Shown here one piece after another: positions 37,844-47,602 of a stretch of 64,000 nucleotides of DNA (its first letter is position 1; each line of letters starts with the position of its first letter). Under the pieces are notes generated by a model. The model was not told the DNA's origin, did not search any database, and saw only the letters and a program-made list of their open reading frames with translations. The stretch spans positions 56,679,220 to 56,743,219 of the forward strand of contig CP154956.1 in assembly GCA_039621445.1 (NCBI GenBank). Reading direction: 5' to 3'. The DNA is from Euglena gracilis. Its lineage: Eukaryota > Euglenida > Euglenophyceae > Euglenales. The position numbers were made by a program, and so were the translations under genes.

Positions 37844-39161
37844 TTTTTTCTTCCCTGGGGCTGCCCCCCCAGGGAGGGTTGCCTTCTATCAATCAACAAG
37901 GCCCACACCCCCCAACGGGTACCCCTCAAAATCCTCCCATCAGCCTCAAACAACTTTGTCCCCTTGGGAAAATAAATCTTTTTGACAGCCATAGCCACCA
38001 GATTTTTCACCCACCTCCTATTCCAGTCTGGGCAAATACAAATTGCCCGACAATTGGAATTTTGCAATTTTTCAGCCACCTCAGGCCACAAAGTCCAGGG
38101 GGGGTTCATCCACAACGTTTCCTCCGCCCCCCAATCCTTTTTCATGGCATCATCATCCTCCCCGTAAAACTTTTCACACCTGGCATTTTGGCTGGTTGCA
38201 AAACAATCCCGTTCCGCCTTAACCCGAAATTCCTTCTCAATTTCCTCCATACAAACTTTCCTAACAGCATAATCCTCCCTACGATATCCGCTTTTTCGTT
38301 CCAACACGGTTAACAAATACTCCACCAGTTGTTTGGGCATCCTCCATTTTTTTTGAGTACCAACTGTCATTCCATATCCTCCCAACTTTTCTCGGTGACT
38401 CCTCCCCCCAGGAATCAAATTCGGGCAGGTCTGGCCATCACAAAGTTTGTTTTGTAGCTTGCTCAGATTTTCGCTCCCCCAGATTCGGGTGGGCTTTTGA
38501 TATCCCCAATCTGAAAACTGACAATAGTCAACATCGACAAAAGTCAGATTTTGAACACAGGGTCTTTTCCGCAAAAGTCCATGACGGGGATTTTCAATCC
38601 ACCACAACTTTGGTTTGAAATATTCCACAATCTCCAAAGTTTTTTTGACCAGCCGATCTGCCCCCTCCAAATTTCTGACTCCCAGTGTTTTGGCCAAGCT
38701 ATATTCTGTACAGGGCACCCCCGCAGCAATGATCTGAAAATATCCGGGGGGTACCTCCAATATCTCCACTCCAAAATATTTGCACAGTGGGTTGGGTTAA
38801 ATCTGGGGTTTATATCCACTGAAATCACCTTAAACCCCTGCTCTCTTAGGCAATCCCCAACCGAGCCTTTACCGCAAAAAAGGTCTAAAGCTCTTTTCTT
38901 TACGGAAGGCTGTGCACGATCCCTTATGGGATCTGATTTTTTACAGATTTGGGCCGAATCACAGATTTGCACGTCACGCACACACACACCCGACACATTG
39001 GACACACCTTGCACAGAAGTCTCCTGGGATGGCAGATTTTTCATCGTGTTTTCACTCACACGAGATTTTTCTTGCCACCTGGGATTTACGTATGCCTTTG
39101 TGTGGGGCTGGGTATGCGAGCCCGGGGCGGCTCCCGCCCCCAACGGTCCACCCCGGCTATC
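37831..39161 (-). pseudogene. Element D cytosine-C5-MTase-like plus adenine-MTase-like (DAM) domains
   Basis: Directly after the Gag UAG the frame continues into ALDLFCGKGSVGDCL (motif I, SAM binding) near 38860-38900. A frame break near 38770 leads to GVPCTEYSLAKT (motif IV, catalytic Cys in a Pro-Cys pair) and IENPRHGLLRK (motif VI, ENP where classical enzymes have ENV). VDVDYCQFSDWGY and KPTRIWGS follow, then a Cys-containing CDGQTCPNL. A separate domain after it has DCFATSQNARCEKFYG and TLWMNPPWTLWPEV, the NPPW motif of adenine-type methyltransferases, as in the DIRS DAM-like domain. All motifs needed for a C5-MTase fold are visible but split by the frameshift. The domain may methylate DNA or serve structurally; activity is unknown. 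Confidence 0.82.
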
Positions 39162-40835
39162 CTAGCAACGGTTTCCTTTCCCCCTTCCTTTGCCTTTGCC
39201 TTTTCCACCGTCCTGGCCCTTTCCCCTAGACCAGTCATTTCCATTGTTTCCTTTCCCCCAAGAATTATTTCCTTTGCCCTTTCCTTTGCCTTTGCCTTTG
39301 CCACCACCAGACTGTGAATCAAAATTCTGTTGATTTGAGTTCCACCACTGATTTCCCTGAAAATTGGTGTTGGCATTTGAATTCCACCCAGAATCATTTC
39401 TCCATCCACCCCCATTGCCAAATTGAGATTGCTGGGGGGGTGGCAATGACTGTGATCGAATCACTGGCACTGGATTTTGCACTGGGGGGTTCACGTTTGC
39501 ATTGGTCGTAGGAGCTGCCACCTGTGAATCTGATTTTCCAACGGACGGTTTTGTCACCGTTTCGCCCCCCTTTGCTGACCGTGCTGGGGAGGGTGTCCTG
39601 GACCCCTTGGCCCGATCTGCCTTCGCAGACCTGGCCCTCCGATTTCCGGACCCATTTGGCTCTCTGGAACTGTGTAACATGTCTTGATCATCCCTGGATG
39701 ACAATTTTCGCTCAACAAAACGGAAAATTTCTTCAGCTCCCTTTTTTGGCTTTTCCTCCACAATTTTGATTCTTTTATCCGTGCCTGTGATTGGTTTCCC
39801 GCTGACCTCTTTCAGTTTGTCGCAAATCGTAGTGTTGGGCAAAAAGACTTCGAACTCCAGCGGTGAAACTTTCGAAACCTTGCAGGGCTTTTCCCCAGTG
39901 ACACGATCCACAGCACAAATAATGTTTTCCTCGGTTGCAGGCACTCCAGGGTACATTTTGACTTTCGGTCCACACGTTGATTTCCTTTCCTCCTCATCGG
40001 CGACCCAATGCAAAATGAAATTTGGCAGTTTTCCCTTGACCAGTCTTTCTGCCTCATCGTCAGTGGCGCTTTTCACCTGTCTCCAGGCTATTCTGAAATT
40101 TATGACAAAATCTCGCCATTCCTGTACGGTAATTTTCCCTTGGTTCACGAGGTTCACATCATACCATTTTTTTCTGGCACACTCGGATTGAGTTCCAGCA
40201 TATTTCCCTTCAAGCCTGTCAAATTCCTCCTCGAAAGATGTTTTTCCGTTCAATTCCAGTCGGAATTGTAATTCTTTTTGATTTGTGTCGTCCAGCGTCA
40301 TTGCAAAAAGCTGAAGCTTGAGTGAATCAGACATATGTCCATTTTGCAAAATAACCAACGTCCTGAAATATTGATCCCAATCCCGCACAAAGGACGACCA
40401 GTCTTTTGGCTGTCCAGAAAAATTTGGAGCTACCAGGTTTTTCATCAATTGATGCGTTGCCACTGCATTTGATGAAAGCAGCCCTGCACCTGCCCCCACA
40501 GGTCGTGCACAAACCTGCCTGACATGTGTCGCATGTGACCCTGGTTCAGCGTATTCATAGCCTTCAATTTCAACCGGATTTTTCTCGATCACAGGTAAAT
40601 CGTTGTAACCAAAAAGATCAAACTCTTCGATTTCTGGGTTTCCAGCTGATTTTTCTCTCGTTTCCTTTGTCAGATCCACTGTCGCAGATTTGGCAGATTC
40701 AGCTTGCTGATTTTTCATCACCAAAAACTCAGCCTGAAATAAATCCAGCTTTTGTTGCAATTTTTTCCGCTCCTGCTGTTCTTTAAAAAGTTCACTGGAC
40801 TGCTGTTGCAGTAAAACTCCAACCTGCTGTTTCAT
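39162..40835 (-). CDS. Element D Gag, capsid and basic GKGK tail
   Basis: 557 codons from an ATG immediately following a UAG (sequence UAGAUG). A Gln-rich helical start leads to a Ty3-type Gag core (NFSGQPKDWSSFVRDWDQYF, then KITVQEWRDFVINFR), similar in layout to element F. The tail is Gly/Asn/Ser-rich with GKGKGKGKG repeats and ends NRC before UAG at 39162-39164. No CCHC zinc knuckle is visible, so the basic GKG tail may bind RNA instead. The same frame continues without another stop into the methyltransferase region. Confidence 0.8.
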   Translation of the reverse strand: MKQQVGVLLQQQSSELFKEQQERKKLQQKLDLFQAEFLVMKNQQAESAKSATVDLTKETREKSAGNPEIEEFDLFGYNDLPVIEKNPVEIEGYEYAEPGSHATHVRQVCARPVGAGAGLLSSNAVATHQLMKNLVAPNFSGQPKDWSSFVRDWDQYFRTLVILQNGHMSDSLKLQLFAMTLDDTNQKELQFRLELNGKTSFEEEFDRLEGKYAGTQSECARKKWYDVNLVNQGKITVQEWRDFVINFRIAWRQVKSATDDEAERLVKGKLPNFILHWVADEEERKSTCGPKVKMYPGVPATEENIICAVDRVTGEKPCKVSKVSPLEFEVFLPNTTICDKLKEVSGKPITGTDKRIKIVEEKPKKGAEEIFRFVERKLSSRDDQDMLHSSREPNGSGNRRARSAKADRAKGSRTPSPARSAKGGETVTKPSVGKSDSQVAAPTTNANVNPPVQNPVPVIRSQSLPPPQQSQFGNGGGWRNDSGWNSNANTNFQGNQWWNSNQQNFDSQSGGGKGKGKGKGKGNNSWGKGNNGNDWSRGKGQDGGKGKGKGRGKGNRC

Positions 40836-42494
40836 CTAATTTTCAATTTCAGCCCGAACTTTCTCAAACTGCCCCTCCCTTTCACTCAGCCTCAACCTTT
40901 CCTGCAACATTTCACTGATAATGACCTCCAAATTCTTTCTCGTTTGCAGCCCCAACTCCCTTTGCACCTCCAACCGAATTGTTTCCTCACTCTTGTTAAT
41001 CAGGTCACAGACTTTCTCAATGGGAAAATCTTTCCGACCCAGAAAATTCTCCAACCTCCCCAAACGATCATTCAGAGCTTTGCTCTCTCGCTCCAGGGAC
41101 TGTGAAAATTCCTTCAATTTCTCAGCCTGTGCCTGAAATTTGGCACACTCAGTCTCCCCCAAACTTTTACATTGCTGAAAAATGATCCCAAAGCGTCCCT
41201 CCAGACCAGAGCTTAGCTCACTGACTGCAGATTTGACCTGATTAACAGCAATTTCCTGCTGTTTTTCCTTCTCCCCCACTTGTTGCACCACCACGTGCAT
41301 CTCCCCCACAGATTTTTCCAAAAACGACAGCTTCTGAGAAAAATCCCTCTCATTTTTTCTCAACCCCTCAACCTGGGCCTCAAAAAACGAGTTAACTCCA
41401 TCCTCCACTTTCTTCGCTTTTTCAGCAAACTGCCGTTCCATTTCCACACTCAACAAATGCCTTTGGCATTGGGCCAGATTTTGCACCATTTCACCATTTT
41501 GCTGAAACTGCAAAAGCAAGTCGTTTACAGTTGCACTCAGTTCAGCCTGAATTTCACGTTTCACCATGGCAATGTGATCAGCCATTCGCCCATCATGCAT
41601 GCCCAATGCCTCATTCACCAGATTCAATGGCTGCCCCTGTGACATGGCCAATGCCCAATTTAGCCTGTTTTCTGCCTCCCCCACCAGATTTTCAGCCGTT
41701 TTTTCAGGATTTTTTCCTTCCTGCACCAAAAGTCTGCCATGTAAACATTCAATTTTGCAACTGATTTCTTCACCCCAGTTGTTCCAATCATCATCAGATT
41801 GGCCATAGCCCGATTCCATTTCCACATCATGCTGATTTTCAGGGTTTTCGGGCCCAGTTTCTGCAGAAAAACTGGTGTTTGGCTGTAAATTCTGTGGCTG
41901 GGTCTGTGGAAAATCTGGCTGAATTGGCTGAAAAATCTGGACTGGGACTGTGTTTGAAGACACTGTTAACGCTGGCTGAAAAACCTGCCCATGCATCTGG
42001 GCTGGTCCCATGATTGCTGGAACAGATGACTCAGCCGAAAACTGCTGGGCTGGATGAAAAACCTGTGAAGTCGTCTGGGCTGGCCCCATGATTGCTGGAA
42101 CAGATGACTCAGCTGAAAACTGCTGGGCTGGCTGAAAAACCTGTGAAGTCACCTGGGCTGGCACCATGATTGCTGGGACAGATGACTCAGCCGAAAACTG
42201 CTGGGCTGGCTGAAAAACCTGTGAAGTCATCTGGGCTGGCTCCATAATTGCTGGGACAGATGACTCAGCCGAAAACTGCTGGGCTGGCTGAAAAACCTGC
42301 AGCTGGGCTGCAGCTGGCTGTGCTGACTGCGATTCTGAACTGTGTGTTAACAGCAATGGTTCTGGCTGGGCTGTTAAACACAAAATTTTTTGTTCTGGCC
42401 CTGGGCTGCTGTCTCGCGACGACACAGAAATTTGCTGAAAACCTGAAAAATTTACTGGCCACATGCCAGCAGCTTTCATTCTCTGCATAACCAT
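40836..42494 (-). CDS. Element D Gag-region coiled-coil protein with tandem repeats
   Basis: 552 codons. Residues about 50-150 hold four to five tandem copies of a roughly 30-residue unit (VFQPAQQFSAESSVPAIM plus a variable PAQ tail). Residues about 200-552 are predicted coiled coil, rich in Glu, Gln, Lys and Leu. It ends in UAG at 40836-40838, directly followed by the AUG of the next Gag ORF in the same frame. Upstream the frame is open back to the UAG at 42546. No domain family is recognised; long coiled coils at this place suggest particle assembly. Confidence 0.7.
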   Translation of the reverse strand: MVMQRMKAAGMWPVNFSGFQQISVSSRDSSPGPEQKILCLTAQPEPLLLTHSSESQSAQPAAAQLQVFQPAQQFSAESSVPAIMEPAQMTSQVFQPAQQFSAESSVPAIMVPAQVTSQVFQPAQQFSAESSVPAIMGPAQTTSQVFHPAQQFSAESSVPAIMGPAQMHGQVFQPALTVSSNTVPVQIFQPIQPDFPQTQPQNLQPNTSFSAETGPENPENQHDVEMESGYGQSDDDWNNWGEEISCKIECLHGRLLVQEGKNPEKTAENLVGEAENRLNWALAMSQGQPLNLVNEALGMHDGRMADHIAMVKREIQAELSATVNDLLLQFQQNGEMVQNLAQCQRHLLSVEMERQFAEKAKKVEDGVNSFFEAQVEGLRKNERDFSQKLSFLEKSVGEMHVVVQQVGEKEKQQEIAVNQVKSAVSELSSGLEGRFGIIFQQCKSLGETECAKFQAQAEKLKEFSQSLERESKALNDRLGRLENFLGRKDFPIEKVCDLINKSEETIRLEVQRELGLQTRKNLEVIISEMLQERLRLSEREGQFEKVRAEIEN

Positions 42495-42545
42495 TTCCTG
42501 AATTATGGCGTTTTCAGCTCTTTTTTCTTCCTCTGATTCGCTTTC

Positions 42546-42986
42546 CTAATCTGGGGGGTCAGGTTCATCATCACTGCTATGCAGTGGAACCAGTTGTAAA
42601 TTTTCTGGCCCTACCACCGTGATGGGCCTAATGAATGTAAATGACCCCCTCCCCGAATCAGAATCAGATTCTGATTCCTGTGTCGATTCTGAAAATCCTG
42701 AAGCCGATAAAGTTTCTGCAGCCTGAAAATTGTTTTCTGCCACAGATTCCATCATGATTTGCAATGATGCCACAGGTTCCGAAAACTGGGCTGCAGAAAA
42801 TTCAGTTTCCTTTTCGTTCTGAAAACAGCTTTCTGCCACAGATCTCAGAAAATCTTCACCACAATCTGAAACTCGGACAGATTGGCCGGGAAACGAGCAG
42901 ATTTCTGCAGATTCTTCTGAAAATTCACAGACAACTGGGTTGGTGAAACTGCCCTCGTGTACCAATTCTGTTGACACAGCCAACAT
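42546..42986 (-). CDS. Element D acidic leader ORF
   Basis: 146 codons, Ser/Glu/Asp-rich (STQESESDSDSG and HSSDDEPDPPD), ending in UAG at 42546-42548. The same frame continues after UAG through ESESEEEKRAENAI into the coiled-coil ORF. Function unknown. Confidence 0.55.
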   Translation of the reverse strand: MLAVSTELVHEGSFTNPVVCEFSEESAEICSFPGQSVRVSDCGEDFLRSVAESCFQNEKETEFSAAQFSEPVASLQIMMESVAENNFQAAETLSASGFSESTQESESDSDSGRGSFTFIRPITVVGPENLQLVPLHSSDDEPDPPD

Positions 42987-43250
42987 GTGTGACCGTGTTG
43001 ACCGTCTGAAAAATTTTCACTGACTGGGTCAGTGAAACAACCTTTGCTTGCGATGTCAGCCGAATCTGAAAACTGTGCACTGATTCTGCTGGCAGAGCCA
43101 GCGAAACAAACCTCTGCCACAATGTTCACCGAATCTGAAAAATCCTCAATGATTCTGCTGGCACAGCCAGCAGAACAAACCTCTGCGACCATGTTCGCCG
43201 AATGTGAAAAACCCTCACTGACGAAGTCAGTGAGCAAACCTCTGTAACCA
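42955..43250 (-). repeat. Element D leader: tandem LTR/PBS-junction repeats with hairpins
   Basis: Three clear repeats and a more diverged one, spaced 60-69 bp, each containing AACAAACCTCTG then ATGTTCNCCGAAT on +. On the minus strand that is the LTR terminus followed by the primer-binding site. Each unit also has a triloop hairpin: 43018-43034, 43088-43102, 43155-43173 and 43214-43234. Arms differ between units (CACTGAC/GTCAGTG versus GCTGGC/GCCAGC) while pairing stays perfect. Unit lengths are multiples of three and a minus-strand frame (42845-43237) reads through them as about 23-residue repeats, so a coding role is possible. Confidence 0.75.
43233..43250 (-). promoter_or_regulatory. Element D primer-binding site
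   Basis: On the minus strand TGGTTACAGAGGTTTG directly follows the 5' LTR's terminal CA, resembling the initiator-Met-tRNA complement and the site in element C. Confidence 0.6.
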
Positions 43251-44066
43251 TGTTCGCCGGCCCCACCCCCTGAGCGCCGCCGGTCGCCCCCGCGACCGGC
43301 GAGTCCCGGTGGGCCGAGGGCCCGGGGGGTCCTCGCCGTCGTGGAAAACCACCAACAGCAGGGGGGTGGGTGTTTCCGGGGTGGGGCCTGCGCTTTCTCC
43401 GGGGGTTGGTGGGCTCAGGCCAACCCCCATTTGTTTCACTCAGGTATTTTCCCCAACCCCAGCCGGCGCGTAGGATCGTTTTTTTAATGTTTTCTGAAAA
43501 TTTGGTGAACACCGAAAAATCTGCCATTTGGTGTGAAAATCTCACTTCTCTCTCTCACACTCTCTTGCACACCTTGATGAAACCAACCCACAAACCAACC
43601 CACAGACCAACCCACTTTGGGACTTTGAGACTTTGAACAATTGAGAACAATTGAGAAACTGAATGTGAAAATGTGTGCTTGAAAATGGACAAACCTGGGG
43701 GCAAGGAGGAAGGGATGGGAAATAAGGGCGGCGGTGTGGGTGGCGGTGTTGTAGGGTTCTCCTTCTTGATTTCAATACCAAATTGACTTCAATAACTCCA
43801 CCAACAATGCAATGACCAACAAGGTAACTGTCAATTCCAATTCAACAATGTGATTGATCAAATCCAATTCAATGTATTTCCGCTTTGCCAAATAATGGGG
43901 AAAACCCCTCAAGTTCTGTAAAAAAACAGAATTTGAAAGCGCAAAGTAATTTGACCCGCTTCCAATTTAAGTCGCGGGTTTTTTTAACTGGTTGGCTGTT
44001 ACCCGCGACTTTGAAATTTGCGCTTTCTGGCAATTTTTGGCTGCCGGCGAAAGCCGGCGGCCGACA
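43251..44066 (-). repeat. Element D 5' LTR
   Basis: 816 bp, five substitutions from the other copy. It contains an inverted GC-rich box CCGGCGAAAGCCGG near its outer end and a pyrimidine-rich microsatellite. Core promoter position is not evident. Confidence 0.95.
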
Positions 44067-45505
44067 ATCCACCTGGTGGAGCACATGGCTGCACGAATCG
44101 AAGAAACGGCCAGGGCTGACTGCCTCCATATTTTTGAACTTTTTGAGAAAAAATGTGAGGCCCAGGTGCAAATTTCTGTGCAAAAAATTGACGCACAGGC
44201 ACTTGAACTTTTCGTCGGGCAGGAAAAAAATTTTGAGGAAAAACTGGCCCAGCAGTTTTCGTCGAGCCGTGATCAGTTTTTGGCACTGAGGCAAGAGTTC
44301 TTACGAATTTTGGAGAGCCTGTCACAGGAAATTTTGAAACAAGTGCAGAATCAAGTGGCTGCCTTACCAATTAAGGATCTCGTGCTTGAAAATTTTCAGC
44401 GGTTTGCTGAGAATTTTAAATCCGGCCAGCCAGCTCAGGGGGGGGGGGGGCAGAAACTCTCCAAGAGCTGGCCGTTGTCGCTGCCAAAATCGTTGAAGTT
44501 CAGGCTGACCTGGTATTGCTGCGTAGTACGGTACAGGGCCAGGCTCAGCAGCTCCAGCAGTTCGCTGATTATGTTCGCCAGCTGGGTGAGCAAAACTCAG
44601 CGATGAATACAGCCCTCCATGGTTTTGGTGGGGGTATTCAGAAACTGCACCGGAATATTTCAGATGAAGTAGGGAAATGACACTCAGAAATGCAAAAACT
44701 GTTGACGGATTGTCAGCAGAATTTTCAGAGTGTTTATCAACAGATTTCTTCCCAGGAGAAAAAATTTGGTGGGCTGGTGGAGGAAATGAGGCAGGGACTT
44801 GCAAAAGTTGGGGGGAACACTTTCGAGTTACACAAAGTGCTGCAGGATTTACAAAAAAATGGACCCGTACACCCAACTGCAGAACCGAGAGGGGTTTTGC
44901 AGAAAATTTCTGACATGTGGTGGCTGCGGCAGGGCAGCCAGCAGCCCCTACACCCAGTGGAGCTGCCACAGCCTGGGCAGCAGCTGGCCCAGCAGCCCGT
45001 CGTCCAGCTGGCCCAGCAGCCTGGCCAGCCAGCAGGCCAGCCGCAGCCTGCTCACGGGCTGCCAAGGGGGCTGGGCCTGCCGTCAGCTGGACAGCAGCAG
45101 CCCCTGGGGCAGCCTTCCAGCCCACTGACCAGCACGGTGCCTAGTGCTGACCCAGCGTTTTCAGATCTGAATGTTTTGCATAATAAATCTGCAGCTTCAA
45201 ACCTTTCCCCTCCCTTAGTTATTGAGGGGGGATTTGTTCTGGAGGACACACAAGATACGGCAGTGGTTTCTTCCGTGTCACTGTGTGTCCCCCCACATGT
45301 TTCCGCAGCCCCTGCTTTCTCGATTAGGCCTATCGGGACAGGGGGGGCTGCCGCCAACCCAGGTAACGGGTTGGGTTTTCCTTTTATCGGTGACCCAGTA
45401 GTTTTTGAAATTTTGCAGGGAGGTGCTAAGCCCTATTTTGATGAATCGGGCAGCATTTCCTGGCAAGATTTTGAAGTAGATTGGATCTTTACTGGGACAG
45501 GTTGA
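44067..45505 (+). pseudogene. Element C gag, coiled-coil and Gln/Pro-rich part
   Basis: HLVEHMAARIEETARAD continues the frame cut by D. A long Gln/Glu/Leu-rich coiled coil follows (ALELFVGQEKNFEEKLAQ). A G-homopolymer near 44441-44450 shifts the frame; the coiled coil continues (VQADLVLLRSTVQGQAQQL) to an in-frame TGA at 44678-44680, then again in the same frame (SEMQKLLTDCQQNFQSVYQQ). A stretch of Gln-Pro-Ala repeats (QLAQQPGQPAGQPQPAHG) and an acidic segment lead to the start of the capsid-like domain (SISWQDFEVDWIF). The architecture parallels the Gag ORFs of D. Confidence 0.7.
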
Positions 45506-46590
45506 CATCAGGGAAACCGTATTCTGATTTGCAAAAGCTGCAGGTTTTTGAGGCATGTTTAGGACCCTGATTAAGGGAGGAAATAAGGCTCTATCGGCTG
45601 AATGGAGCTAAATTAAGTTACCCCACCATATTAGCCCAATTCCAGAACCGTTATGCCTCGAGTAAGGGGCTAACGGCTCGGAAAATATGGCAGGAGGTAA
45701 CTATGGTAAGCGAATGAAAAATTACCCGGGCTGATCTGCAAGAATTTTGGATTATATTTTGCAGTGCCTGGCACCATGTTAAGGATGCCACAGCCGGGGA
45801 GGCTAGGAGATTATTTTTGGAAAGAATTCCTCCTTTTTTAAGCAAGTTTTGCATAGAAGAGGAGGATAACCGAGCCCGTAAACAACCCATTGTCAGGCTC
45901 ACAGGGATACCAAATCCCACGGTGGATGGGATTAAGAGGAGTGTGAGCCAGATCACTGGGGGGATTGATCCACGAAAAGTGGTTATCAAAAACCCTGGTG
46001 CCATTTGCCTTATTTATTTCAGTTCTTCGGAGGAGGCACTGAAATTAACAGCCGTAAATGGAAGGAAATTGCAGGGAATGGAAAATGTCCTCAACGCCGA
46101 ATTGGTGGAACAACTAATGACTGTTGAGGAAATGTTTGCTTTTGCCGAGGGCAAGTTAGCTCTTCGGGAAAAGCAGGATTTGGCTTTGAATCAGCACCAT
46201 TTTCCCAGATTATTCAGCAAATCGACAACAAAAGGCTCAGGGAAAATACAGGCGTTGGAAAAATGCCAGACCCCCCCCGGTGTCCCCAACATCCATGTCA
46301 GCACCAGCAGCCGGGGGGCAGGGTCACACCTCAAAATCTGCCCCACAGCCAGCTCCAAAGGGAGATAAGGGGCCAGCCCAGCCAGCCCAGCGGGGCAGGT
46401 CCCCTTCTTCGTCTTCGCGGCCAGGTGCAGCTTCATGGTCGCGAACCCAAAGTCCAGCACCCCCAGCCCGGCAAGGCAAGGGGGCGCAGACCTGGACCCT
46501 GCAGGCATCGGGTAGGGGCAGGTCCCCATATCCATGCTTCAACTGTGGGGAGCCCGGACATTATTTTTATGAGGTGATAAACCGCTGAGT
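45506..46590 (+). pseudogene. Element C gag, capsid and zinc knuckle
   Basis: Broken frames encode a Ty3-type capsid (LQEFWIIFCSAWHHVKDATA) and, at 45817-46368, ERIPPFLSKFCIEEEDNRAR with a following PDPPRC-rich region. A zinc-knuckle remnant CFNCGEPGHYFYE lies near 46531-46570 with the last Cys replaced. Several internal stops show decay. Confidence 0.65.
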
Positions 46591-47045
46591 GAGGCCCTTG
46601 CTAAATCTAAGGATTTTTGGCAAAATAATGGAAAAGGCAAGGGGCAGCCCAAGGGTAAAGGGCAGCCAGCCTCACAGCGAAATTACTCAGGCAAGGGGGG
46701 TGCATGGTCAAAGGGGGGTGGGCCCACCTCTTCTCCCCCTGGGGCCCAATAGGGGGGCCAGGGGCAGTTTGAGAAGGGGGGGGGGCTGCCCATGGCCGTG
46801 TCTCTCCCCCCTGTGAGAAAAACGGTGTAAATATTTCTGATTCAAAAAACTGGGCTGTACAGGATTTTATGGCTGATTCAGGGTGTGGTGAAAAACATTC
46901 TTGGGATCAGCCCCCCAGATTTTTGAATTGGACCCGATACTCCTGGAGGGAAGGAAAATGTTCAAGGGTTCCCGTTTTGCATTCAAATCTGCCACAGCCC
47001 AACCCCCTACCATCCGAGGGAGTCGCTGAGGTCAGCCCAGCGACC
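46591..47045 (+). pseudogene. Element C GKG-rich linker
   Basis: Contains GKGKGQPKGKGQPASQRNYS-type sequence, the same kind of basic Gly-Lys tail as the Gags of D and F, then a stop-containing linker to the methyltransferase motif I. Confidence 0.5.
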
Positions 47046-47602
47046 TCAGGCATTAGATTTATTTGCTGGCACAGGTTCAGTGGGGAGGCGGTTGGCAGAA
47101 CGGGGGTATGAAGTTTTGTCAATCGAAAATGCTCCTTGGACGGACTTCCACCCCCACACAGACATTTTGACCTGGGTCTACAGGCGATACCCGGTTGGAT
47201 TTTTTGAGGTTATTGCCGCTAGTCCCCCCTGTAATATTTATTCCACGGCTTATAACCCCAGGCCAAGGGATTTCTCCCAGGCGGATGCCCTGGTGGAGAA
47301 AGCCTTGGAAATTATAAATTATTTTCAGCCAAAGTTGTGGTGGTTGGAGAACCCCCGCACTGGTCTTTTGCGAAATAGGGAGGTGGTGAAAAACCTGCCC
47401 TATATCGACATTGATTATTGTCAGTTTTCGGATTGTGGTTATAAAAAGCCCACACGTTTCTGGTGCTGCCCAGCCATTTCACAATTACGGTCGGTGTTGT
47501 GCGATGACGAATCGTGTCCTAACCTGGTGATGGGGGACAATGGGCAGTTCCGGCACCGTGAATTGGTGGGGGGCAGAAAAAGTGAAGTTTACCCCCCGAC
47601 AA
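47046..47602 (+). CDS. Element C cytosine-C5-methyltransferase-like domain (continues after F at 60668)
   Basis: The frame reads ALDLFAGTGSVGRRLAERG (motif I, a canonical FAGTGS SAM-binding loop), DILTWVYRRYPVGFF, ASPPCNIYSTAYN (motif IV with catalytic Pro-Cys) and LWWLENPRTGLLRNREV (motif VI, ENP). Then YIDIDYCQFSDCGYKKPTRF and a CDDESCPNL cysteine pair follow, about 180 residues. Element F interrupts after SEVYPPT. Joining to 60668 through the ACAA duplication gives an open continuation of about 40 codons (TLPNNVIAIALQKIKVSF) that resembles the equivalent segment in F and D. Unlike D and F, all visible motifs are unbroken within one frame, although gag upstream is decayed. No adenine-type NPPW domain follows. 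Confidence 0.8.

Larger units (their letters stand above)
32107..44066 (-). mobile_element. Ty3-like chromodomain LTR retrotransposon D with two methyltransferase-like domains
   Basis: LTRs of 816 bp at 32107-32922 and 43251-44066 (TGTTCGCCGG...GGCCGACA) differ at only five positions I could count. A 4-bp duplication ATCC flanks the element (32103-32106 and 44067-44070). The coding strand is minus, so the right LTR is 5'. Order: leader repeats, three Gag-region ORFs separated by in-frame UAG, cytosine-C5-MTase-like, adenine-MTase-like, protease, RT, RNase H, zinc-binding and catalytic integrase, chromodomain. It is inserted in gag of element C; excising it with one ATCC restores the C frame. 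The low LTR divergence says recent insertion, yet Pol has four frame breaks, several in homopolymers. Confidence 0.93.
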
